Source of the DNA: Streptomyces geranii
GTDB lineage: Bacteria; Actinomycetota; Actinomycetes; Streptomycetales; Streptomycetaceae
Direction of reading: 5' to 3'
NCBI RefSeq assembly: GCF_002954775.1
Contig: NZ_PJME01000016.1
Span: 120,787-184,786 of the forward strand
DNA length: 64,000 nt
In this document: positions 57,432-64,000 of the stretch, piece by piece
Numbering within the stretch: position 1 is the first letter of the stretch
How the letters are laid out: each line of letters begins with the position of its first letter
Notes under the pieces: model-generated
What the model was told of the DNA's origin: nothing
Databases searched by the model: none
Seen by the model: the letters and a program-made list of their open reading frames with translations, nothing else
Made by a program: the position numbers and the translations under genes

Positions 57432-57776
57432 TTACCCGGGCGGCCACTGCATGCCGCGTCCGCCGAGGACGTGCGCGTGGGCGTGGAAGACGGTCTGGCC
57501 GACGCCGCTGCCGGTGTTGAAGACGAGGCGGTAGCTGTCGAGCTTCTCCTCGGCGGCGATCTCACCGGCCTCGCGCAACACGTCGGCGGCGATGGCGGGT
57601 TCGGCGGTGGCGAGGGAGGCGGCGTCGGGGTGGTGGACCTTGGGGATCACCAGGATGTGCGTCGGCGCCTGGGGGTTGATGTCCCGGAAGGCGACGGTGG
57701 TGTCGGTCTCCCGGACGATGGTCGCCGGGATGTGCCCCGCGACGATCTTGCAGAACAGACAGTCGTCGTCTGTCAT
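57432..57776 (-). CDS. HIT-family nucleotide hydrolase
   Basis: 114 aa. The histidine triad is HAHAHVLGG near the C-terminus, the N-terminal Cys pair is in CLFCKIVAG, and FRDINPQAPTHILVIPKVH is the family signature (HinT type). It hydrolyses purine nucleoside phosphoramidates and acyl-adenylates. GAGGAGG lies 8 nt before the ATG. First gene of the minus-strand group with RNase Z. Confidence 0.95.
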   Translation of the reverse strand: MTDDDCLFCKIVAGHIPATIVRETDTTVAFRDINPQAPTHILVIPKVHHPDAASLATAEPAIAADVLREAGEIAAEEKLDSYRLVFNTGSGVGQTVFHAHAHVLGGRGMQWPPG

Positions 57777-57910
57777 GCGTGTGCCTCCTCAGGTTCGCCG
57801 ATCATTACGTCGGCATGGTATCGGCACCCCTTACAGGCATGACTCGGCTCAGGATCCAGTACCCACTACCCCTTGCTCGACAATCAGGACGTGTCGCGCT
57901 GTCTGCGGGT

Positions 57911-58237
57911 TCAGGGCTGACGTGGCTGACGCGCCACCTCGTGCAGTCGCTCACGTGCGGCCCGCAGCAGCCCCTGCGACCACTCCGAACGCGTGACTCC
58001 CTCGGGCGGTCTCATCGACTCGGCGTGGCTGGCGCCCAGCGCGCGGGCGATCGCCTCCACCGCGAAACGCTGCATGAGATCGTCGTTGCACTCACCCCGG
58101 CCTTCCTCGGCAAGTTTCAGCGGGGTGTGGAGCAGTCCGGCGTCGAACCCGTCGTGCAGGATCTCCCCCGCCCCCGCCCCCGTAACCGCGGCTGCGAACG
58201 CGTCGTCGTTCAGGTCCCACTCGGGGGAACCCAGCAA
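57911..58237 (-). CDS. Hypothetical soluble protein at the edge of the RHS remnant
   Basis: About 108 aa from a TTG at 58237 preceded by GGAAGGAG. It is a helical, acidic protein (SPEWDLNDDAFAAAVTGAGA, LMQRFAVEAIARALGASHAE) with no signal or membrane segment. It directly follows a fragment of RHS repeat coding sequence on the same strand and could be an immunity protein or a piece of one. No family recognised; the start is uncertain. Confidence 0.5.
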   Translation of the reverse strand: MLGSPEWDLNDDAFAAAVTGAGAGEILHDGFDAGLLHTPLKLAEEGRGECNDDLMQRFAVEAIARALGASHAESMRPPEGVTRSEWSQGLLRAARERLHEVARQPRQP

Positions 58238-58249
58238 CTCGAGAATCTC

Positions 58250-58375
58250 CTTCCGGTAGTTCGCTGAGCGTGTTGGACGGCCGCTGGTATCGGCCGAGCC
58301 ATCCGTAGGTGCTGTCGGTGGCCGTGTCCAGTGCGTTGCCGTATTCGTCGAAGTGCTGAACGCTGCTGGATACGC
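58250..58375 (-). pseudogene. RHS repeat fragment
   Basis: About 40 codons read VQHFDEYGNALDTATDSTYG followed by WLGRYQRPSNTLSEL. This is the conserved stretch that precedes the final RHS core motif in actinobacterial RHS proteins. No start codon or repeat context remains, so it is a remnant of an otherwise deleted RHS gene. Confidence 0.7.
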
Positions 58376-58571
58376 TGGCGTGAAGCCGACAGCAGGGCAG
58401 GAGCCCATAGACTGCCGGCACGGCGCGGGACCGCGATGCAGGACGACACCGTGACCGAGCCACACGGCCAGGACCCCACACTCGGGAACTGCTGCGGGCC
58501 ATGCAGTAGATGAAAGATGACCTGCGCGATGACTGTGCCGCACTTACCGCCGGGTACTGGTCGGGAATGCG

Positions 58572-58601
58572 TTGCGGGCCCCCCGATCGAGGGGCCCACA
58601 A
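58572..58601 (-). terminator. Terminator after the membrane immunity candidate
   Basis: An 11-bp stem (TTGTGGGCCCC / GGGGCCCGCAA with one G-U pair) and an 8-nt loop. It begins about 30 bp past the stop of the 99-aa membrane protein. Confidence 0.7.
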
Positions 58602-58632
58602 CCTCAGGGTGACATCATCGGCAGCGCAGAGA

Positions 58633-58932
58633 TTATCGCTGCGGTCGATTCCGTCTGATCCCCGCGAGCAGCGCCACAGCCGCTATGACCATCAGCATCA
58701 CACGCGCAATGATGGCGATATCTCCCATCTCGACAATCCAGTTCCGAAGAACCGGCAGCTGAGTAATGCAGAATATTCCGATACTCAACGCCCAGACGCC
58801 GAAATAGCGCGGCTTTCCGACACCCTTGAGCCGAGACGGGGACCGACCGGTGAGAAGGGCCACGCCTCCGAGCAGGCTGAACGCGCACCCTATGGCGAAT
58901 ACCGCGTAGTCCACGATTTGATTCACGTCCAT
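58633..58932 (-). CDS. Three-helix membrane protein, candidate immunity to the orphan RHS tip
   Basis: 99 aa with hydrophobic helices around AVFAIGCAFSLLGGVALLTG, FGVWALSIGIFCITQLPVL and IIARVMLMVIAAVALLAGI, and a basic C-terminus RRNRPQR. Its ATG is 4 bp after the stop of the RHS tip ORF, so it is coupled to it. Membrane immunity proteins typically protect against toxins acting in the membrane, and the upstream tip has a long hydrophobic stretch. The family is unknown. Confidence 0.62.
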   Translation of the reverse strand: MDVNQIVDYAVFAIGCAFSLLGGVALLTGRSPSRLKGVGKPRYFGVWALSIGIFCITQLPVLRNWIVEMGDIAIIARVMLMVIAAVALLAGIRRNRPQR

Positions 58933-58936
58933 TTCG

Positions 58937-59389
58937 TCATTCTGTGCTCACGCTGGGGTAACCGAACTTGATCTTGAGCTTCGCGCCCCTGGACGGATGG
59001 TTCCCCAGATGCGTCTGGAGCTTCGCGCTGAGAACCCAATAGTAGGCCGCGAAAGCTTCCGCGAGGAGGCCAGCCAGGGCTCCGAACCCCGTGTACCAGG
59101 CAACGCCGCCTATCGCCACACCCGCGAGTGCGGTCGTGGCCGCACGCTCATTGAAATGGTTGACCAGCTTGGCCTCCCGCTGATGAGTCATGTCGATCTC
59201 GTAGCCCCACCAGTGCCAGTGATGCCCGTTGTAGTTGTGCTTGCTCAGACCCGAGAGGTCGAGGCACGTGACAGGATTCCCGGAGCAGTATTCGTAGCCG
59301 TTCGCGTTTCCGCCATAGACGGCGTCCCGACTCAGGAAGCGACCGGTCGTCGGGTCGAAAAGGCGAACCCCCATAGCCAGGTCGTCGAA
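58937..59389 (-). pseudogene. Orphan RHS C-terminal tip with hydrophobic toxin
   Basis: Reading starts abruptly at the RHS core end (DDLAMGVRLFDPTTGRFLSR, then DAVYGGNANGYEYCSGNPVT and CLDLSGL). It continues into a ~105-residue toxin: HHWHWWGYEIDMTHQ, then a long hydrophobic segment (ATTALAGVAIGGVAWYTGFG and ALAGLLAEAFAAYYWVL), then a basic end. No own start codon or secretion signal remains. A membrane-active toxin is inferred from the hydrophobic stretch and the membrane-protein partner. It may serve as a store for recombination into a full-length RHS gene. Confidence 0.7.
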
Positions 59390-59595
59390 TCCGCAGTCCG
59401 CTCCGACAGCACCTCGATCTTCCGGTTCTGCGTCCGTGCCATCAGCATGGCCGACGCCACCGAATCCGCCGACGAGGCGGCCGACTTGGCATCGGACACC
59501 GTGGTCACCGTCTCCGTCACACCGGAATCTGCCGCGAATGCAGCCCCCGTGTTCAGCGACAACAGCGCCGTCTCCGCAGCCAACACAGCGGCCAC
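59390..59595 (-). pseudogene. Truncated head of a DNRLRE/RHS-type secreted protein
   Basis: From the GTG at 59595 (GGAG upstream) it encodes a signal-like start MAAVLAAETALLSLNTGAAF, then SDAKSAASSADSVASAMLMA and RTQNRKIEVLSERTADSTT. The last part is the conserved N-terminal helix of DNRLRE-type surface proteins. Right after TADSTT the coding signal switches frame into an RHS core end. The body of the original gene or genes has been deleted. Confidence 0.68.
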
Positions 59596-60017
59596 CGCGC
59601 TCCAACAAACTGGCCAGGGGTGCGGGTGCGTCCCCCGAGTGGGGAGCCAGAGAAAGGGTGTCAGGTGTCTTCCAGGTGAACAAGATGCTCCAGACCAGGC
59701 AAAGTCCCCCCACAGGTCCAGCTCAAATCTCTTGCTTCAAGGAACCCTTGACACGTTGACGGCCGTGAATTCAAACGTTTCCCCATGAGGTCACCATGTG
59801 ACCATCAAGGAGAATCAGACAAAAGATCTCTGATCAGACATCAACTTTTCGCCATCCTTCACGGAAGGCACGCGACTCCCACAGCAATCTTTTACGAACC
59901 CGTGATCGGTGGCACCCGGGGCCGCCACTCCATCCTGCTGGCCAGCCTCCGCCCAGGCCAGTTGCATCAGCGGGCGCCACTGCCGCCCTTGGCCCCTGTC
60001 CTTCGGGGTCCATCAGA
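59596..60017. other. Intergenic region without recognisable gene
   Basis: About 420 bp of lower GC. It holds a small inverted repeat GGTCAC-CAT-GTGACC (59789-59803) of unknown role. No ribosome-binding site with a sensible ORF and no RNA gene is visible. It probably contained the promoter of the collapsed locus. Confidence 0.5.
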
Positions 60018-60063
60018 CCGGAACTGCCCTCTCCACGACGTGACGCGGAGAGGGCGGTTCCGG
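60018..60063 (-). terminator. Terminator of the tricorn protease gene
   Basis: A 17-bp stem (CCGGAACTGCCCTCTCC / GGAGAGGGCGGTTCCGG, one G-U pair) with a 12-nt loop, starting about 30 bp beyond the stop codon. Confidence 0.8.
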
Positions 60064-60093
60064 GTCCAACCCGGCTCCTCAACCCAAGGCGCC

Positions 60094-63000
60094 CTACGAC
60101 TCCGGCAACCCCGGCGCCCTCTTCGCCGGCCGCTCCTCCAACGACTCCAGCGCCAACCGGATCGCCTCGTCCAGCTGCACATCCCGCCCCGCCGCGTAAT
60201 CCTGCGGCGCCTGCACGACCTCCACGTCCGGGTCGACGCCGTGGTTCTCCACGCCCCACCCGTAACCCTCAAGCCAGAACGCGTACTTGGGCTGGGTCAC
60301 CAGCGTCCCGTCGACGAGCCGGTAGCGGCTGTCGATGCCGATGACGCCGCCCCACGTCCGCGTGCCGACGACCGGACCGATGCCCAGCGCCTTGATCGCC
60401 GCGTTGACGATGTCCCCGTCCGACCCCGAGAACTCGTTCGCGACGGCGACGACCGGACCGCGAGGGGCGTCCTCCGGGTAGCTGTACGGGCGTAGACCGC
60501 GCGGGAGATCCCACCCCACGATCCTCCGCGCCAGCTTCTCCACCACCAACTGAGACGTGTGGCCGCCCCTGTTCTCCCGGACGTCGACGACCAGGCCCTC
60601 CTTCGCGACCTCGATCCGCAGGTCGCGGTGGATCTGGGCCCAGCCGGGCGCCTGCATGTCGGGGACGTGGAGGTAGCCGAGTCGACCGCCGGACTTCTCG
60701 GTGACGTACGCCCGGCGGTCCGTCACCCACGCGTGGTAGCGCAGCGGTTCCTCGTCCGAGACCGGTACGACGACCACGTGCCGTGGGTCGCCGCCGCCCG
60801 AGGGCGAGATCGTCAGCTCGACCGGCTTGCCCGCCGTACCGACGAGCAGTGGGCCGGGACCGGCCACCGGGTCGACCGGCTGACCGGCGACCGCGACGAT
60901 CGCGTCGCCCGGGCGTACCGCGACGCCGGGTGCGGCCAGCGGGGAGACGCCGTCCGGGTCGGAGGTCTCGGCGGGGAGGATGCGGTCGACGCGCCACAGC
61001 GGGGTGCCCTGGGGGCCGTCCTCGTGGCGGGTGATGTCGGCGCCGAGGAGGCCCTGGCGTTCACCGCCGCCGTAGCCGCCGCGCGGGGTGACGTAGGCGT
61101 GCGAGGTGCCCAACTCGCCCTGGACCTCCCAGAGAAGGTCGACCAGGTCATCGTGGGTGGCTACGCGTTCGAGGATGGGCCGGTAGCGGGCGAGGACGCC
61201 GTCCCAGTCGGTGCCGCCCATGTCCGCGCGCCAGAAGTTGTCGCGCATGATGCGGCCGTTCTCGTCGTACATCTGCCGCCACTCGACGGCCGGGTCGACG
61301 GACTGGCGTACCCGCGACAGGTCGACGGTGATGTTCGTGTCGCTCTCGTCGTCGTTCGACGCGCGACGATCGCTCGGTACGACCTTCAGCTTGCCGTCGG
61401 TCCACAGCAGGACGCGCTTGCCGTCGCCACTGACGGCGAAGTGGTCGGCGTCCCCGGCGAGGTGCTCGATGCGCTGCTGGGCGAGGTCGTACCGCTCCAA
61501 CTCCGTCTTCGGGTCGGGGTCGTCCGGCGTGGCCCGGGAGGAGCCGAGAACTCCGCGCACGGGATGGCGCAGCCACAGCACGCCGTCCTTGGCCGCCCGC
61601 AGGTTGCTGTAACGGGCCGCCTCCACCGGGAACGGCACGATGCGGTCGGCGAGCCCGTCGAGGTCGATCCGGGTCGCCGGGGCGCCCTCGCTGTCCGGGG
61701 TCTCGTCCTTGTCCGGCGCCTCGAAGGGCCGCCCGTGCCGCTGCGGCCCGAAGGGCGAGGGCGTGGTCGCGGCGAGCGGGATGAGGTGCGGACGCGAACC
61801 GCCGACGAAGGCGAGGTCGAACACGTGCTCGTCGTAGACGGGGTCGAAGGAGCGCGCGGACAGGAAGACCAGGTGCTTGCCGTCGACCGTGAACGCCGGT
61901 GAGTAGTCCCGGAACCGGAGCGGAGTCGCCTCCGTCACCGACAGATCGGTCGTGTTGGCGAGCTTGAGCTGACGCAGCGGACGCGGCCCGGGGTGGGACC
62001 AGGCCAGCCACGCCGAGTCGGGCGAGAAGACCAGCCCCGACACATCACCGTCACCGCTGCGGTCGACCTCCCGCACCTCCCCCGACTCCCGCTCGACGAA
62101 CAGCACCCGCCCGTCGTGCGAGGCGACGGCGGCCCGGCTGCCGTCGGGTGCCATGGCGAGACCCAGTACGCGGCCCAGTTGCCCTGCGGCGAGCCTGCGC
62201 GGGGTGGCGCCGGGCGCGACGCCGGTCGCCGGGGCGAACTCCAGCGCGTCGTCGCCCTCCGCGTCCGTCACCCACACGGCCCACTCCTCGCCGTCCACCC
62301 GGAACGCGCGGGGCAGCCGGGCCCGTACCCCGTGCCCGGAGGCGAGGACGCGAGCCGGCCCCGACCGGTGGGTGACCCAGTGCACGGACCCGCGCACGCC
62401 GATCGCGCTCCCGCGCCCGGTGTGGTCGGGCGCCCCGGAGTTGAACCACCGCGAGGCACTGACCGGATGCGGCTGCAGATCGACCCGCTGCCCGCCGAGC
62501 CGGATGTCGAGCCGACGCGGCTCGGCCCCGTCCAGATCGTCCAGCAGCCACAGCTCACCGGCGGAGGAGTACACGACACGGCTGCCGTCGCTGGCCGCGT
62601 GCCGGGCGTAGAACCCGTCGACTCCCGTGTGCCGCCGCAGGTCCGAGCCGTCGGCAAGGGACGAGTACAACGCCCCCACGCCCTCGTGGTCGGAGAGGAA
62701 GGCGATCCGCTCCCCGGCCCACACCGGGTATTCGAGGTTCCCGTCGAGATCGGCGTGCAGCCGTACGAAGTCTCCTCCGCCCTCCCGGTCGATCCACAAC
62801 TTGCCCGCAGTACCGCCCCGATACCGCTTCCACCAGGCCGCCTCGCGTCCCATGGGAGCGGAGAGAAGGACGGTCGCCGGGCCGCCGTGGGCGACGTCGC
62901 CGACGGGGCCGTACGGCAGGACGGTGGCCGGGCCGCCGTCGAGCGGGATCGCCCGGGCCCAGGAGCGGCGGAGGCTGGCCTGGCCCTGGGTGCTGATGGC

Positions 63001-63315
63001 GAGGACGTGTCCGTCGGGGGTCCAGCCGCGCACCTGTGTCCTCGAACTGCCCCAGTAGGTCAGCCGCTTGGCGGGTCCGCCGTCGATCGGGGCGACATGC
63101 ACCTCGGGGGCGCCGTCGCGCGTGGACGTCCAGGCCAGGCGGGTGCCGTCCGGGGAGATACGGGGATGGGTCACCGGCACGTTGTCGGCGCTGACGCGCC
63201 AGGCCCGGCCGCCGTCGAGGGGGGCGACCCAGACGTCGTCCTCGGCGGTGAAGGCGACCAGGTCGCCGTGCAGATGCGGAAACCGGAGATACGCAGGCGA
63301 AGAGGGCTGAGTCAC
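60094..63315 (-). CDS. Tricorn-type protease (S41)
   Basis: A 1073-aa cytoplasmic peptidase that trims oligopeptides produced by the proteasome. A six-bladed propeller (residues about 1-320, starting PAYLRFPHLHGDLVAFTAED) and a second seven-bladed one (to about 680) are followed by the C1 helical domain (MYDENGRIMRDNFWRADMGG). A PDZ domain comes next (about 760-850, VAVRPGDAIVAVAGQPVDPV), then the C2 S41 domain with catalytic Ser in ANEFSGSDGDIVNAA (near 963). The GTG start at 63315 gives the expected family length. It is a single gene with its own terminator. Confidence 0.95.
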   Translation of the reverse strand: MTQPSSPAYLRFPHLHGDLVAFTAEDDVWVAPLDGGRAWRVSADNVPVTHPRISPDGTRLAWTSTRDGAPEVHVAPIDGGPAKRLTYWGSSRTQVRGWTPDGHVLAISTQGQASLRRSWARAIPLDGGPATVLPYGPVGDVAHGGPATVLLSAPMGREAAWWKRYRGGTAGKLWIDREGGGDFVRLHADLDGNLEYPVWAGERIAFLSDHEGVGALYSSLADGSDLRRHTGVDGFYARHAASDGSRVVYSSAGELWLLDDLDGAEPRRLDIRLGGQRVDLQPHPVSASRWFNSGAPDHTGRGSAIGVRGSVHWVTHRSGPARVLASGHGVRARLPRAFRVDGEEWAVWVTDAEGDDALEFAPATGVAPGATPRRLAAGQLGRVLGLAMAPDGSRAAVASHDGRVLFVERESGEVREVDRSGDGDVSGLVFSPDSAWLAWSHPGPRPLRQLKLANTTDLSVTEATPLRFRDYSPAFTVDGKHLVFLSARSFDPVYDEHVFDLAFVGGSRPHLIPLAATTPSPFGPQRHGRPFEAPDKDETPDSEGAPATRIDLDGLADRIVPFPVEAARYSNLRAAKDGVLWLRHPVRGVLGSSRATPDDPDPKTELERYDLAQQRIEHLAGDADHFAVSGDGKRVLLWTDGKLKVVPSDRRASNDDESDTNITVDLSRVRQSVDPAVEWRQMYDENGRIMRDNFWRADMGGTDWDGVLARYRPILERVATHDDLVDLLWEVQGELGTSHAYVTPRGGYGGGERQGLLGADITRHEDGPQGTPLWRVDRILPAETSDPDGVSPLAAPGVAVRPGDAIVAVAGQPVDPVAGPGPLLVGTAGKPVELTISPSGGGDPRHVVVVPVSDEEPLRYHAWVTDRRAYVTEKSGGRLGYLHVPDMQAPGWAQIHRDLRIEVAKEGLVVDVRENRGGHTSQLVVEKLARRIVGWDLPRGLRPYSYPEDAPRGPVVAVANEFSGSDGDIVNAAIKALGIGPVVGTRTWGGVIGIDSRYRLVDGTLVTQPKYAFWLEGYGWGVENHGVDPDVEVVQAPQDYAAGRDVQLDEAIRLALESLEERPAKRAPGLPES

Positions 63316-63377
63316 CCGATCACCCTAAGCAGCGATCACGCCACTGGACAGGGGTTTCGATCAGTTCCTTACCGTTC

Positions 63378-64000
63378 CTAGAGGCTGAGCGGGAGTGAGT
63401 CCTGTTGCCAGGTCTCATGCTCGGCCGAACGCCCCGGACGGTGTTGGGCGTTCTGGTTGCCCGCGTTCGCTCCTCGTCCGGGCGGCACGGATCGTGTCCG
63501 TGGTCCGGGGATGCGGGGGCGGGTTCCCTCACGCCCAGGAACATCTGATCCGGCCTGGACGGTCCGATGCCCCGCACGATCACTCCGGTCGTGTGGGGGC
63601 GGTGCCGTCCGTCGCCGGATCGGGTGTCCCTGGGCGCGCCTTCCGATCGCCACGGCGGCAGCATCGTGGCGAGTGGTCGTGCGGGTCGTGCTGGTGAGGG
63701 GCTTCTGCCAGTGCTGGGCGCCCCAGCGGCTGGTGTAGGCGGGGTCGACGGCAATGACCGCGACACCCGTCTGATCCACCATCGAAGACAGCCGGGCACG
63801 GAGTTTTCCGGTGGGCATGCCGGAGATCAGCTGGCGGAAGCGTTTCCTGCGGCCGTGTTTCTCCCGGGTCTTCTCGGCGGTGAAGTCCAGGTCCTCGACC
63901 GCGATCGCCTTCACGCCGCAGGCGCGGGCCCAGTGCAGGAGGCGGGTGAGGGCGTGGCGGACCTGGGCGTCGCGGTGTTCGGCGGTGCCGGTCAGGTCGT
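63378..64000 (-). mobile_element. TnpB-like (IS200/IS605 OrfB-type) transposase-associated nuclease, partial
   Basis: The 5' end lies beyond the right edge. The visible ~207 residues begin in the RuvC-like core (RHALTRLLHWARACGVKAIA then VEDLDFTAEKT, with the catalytic Glu). They continue through RRKRFRQLISGMPTGKLRAR, VIAVDPAYTSRWGAQHWQK and the final Asp motif HDAAAVAIGRRAQG. The zinc-finger cysteines usual in TnpB between the last two motifs are absent. The tail is Arg/Pro/His-rich. TnpB proteins are RNA-guided nucleases carried by insertion sequences; no TnpA is visible in the window. Confidence 0.8.

Noticed and set aside
1..64000. CRISPR arrays, rRNA, prophage or biosynthetic gene cluster signatures
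   Set aside because: I looked for regularly spaced repeats, rRNA sequence, phage structural genes and PKS/NRPS motifs and saw none.

Overview
This is a high-GC actinobacterial chromosome segment, almost certainly Streptomyces. The evidence is GC-rich third positions, GTG/TTG starts, many 4-bp ATGA/GTGA gene overlaps, a leuA leader peptide of the Streptomyces type, and intergenic repeats that I recognise as common in that genus. I see no rRNA, tRNA, CRISPR array or prophage.

Layout. 1-3500: a divergent drug/metabolite exporter and MarR regulator with two palindromes between them, a small tyrosine phosphatase, and an ECF sigma factor coupled to a membrane protein. 3606-11349: a GntR regulator divergent from an oligopeptide-type ABC importer operon. 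The operon has a Tat lipoprotein, a permease, a permease-ATPase fusion, a second ATPase and a DapA-superfamily enzyme. 11409-26504: a large polymorphic-toxin island. Its core is an 8.2-kb RHS/YD-repeat protein with signal peptide, ricin-type lectin insertion, Hint domain and a toxin tip of lower GC. A coupled candidate immunity gene follows, then a string of frameshifted small genes. A DNRLRE/FG-GAP surface protein is divergent from it.

26658-34808: a membrane-anchored PQQ-type propeller protein, a secreted GH33 sialidase, a two-component system, an MMPL exporter, a 58-aa membrane protein and a zinc-ribbon TerB protein. 35031-38472: leuA with an attenuator-like leader, then a protealysin-type M4 protease with its emfourin inhibitor. 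38561-43189: a GH1 beta-glucosidase coupled to an MFS sugar transporter, then an NAD-dependent epimerase divergent from an XRE regulator.

43664-52637: core housekeeping genes on the minus strand (phoH, ybeY, corC, an MmcQ/YjbR gene, a cytidine-deaminase-fold gene, era). They are interrupted by a PII gene and a three-gene WxL-like cell-surface cluster. 52790-57776: a PfkB kinase, an MFS permease, an adenine-deaminase-type enzyme, RNase Z and a HIT protein. 57911-59595: a second, collapsed RHS locus in which the head of one secreted protein is joined to an RHS tip with a hydrophobic toxin and a membrane immunity candidate. 60094-64000: a tricorn protease and a TnpB-like gene that runs off the right edge.

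The most distinctive content is the pair of RHS loci, one intact and one collapsed. Next are the decayed gene array downstream of the intact one, the WxL-like cluster, the permease-ATPase fusion and several well-resolved regulatory palindromes.
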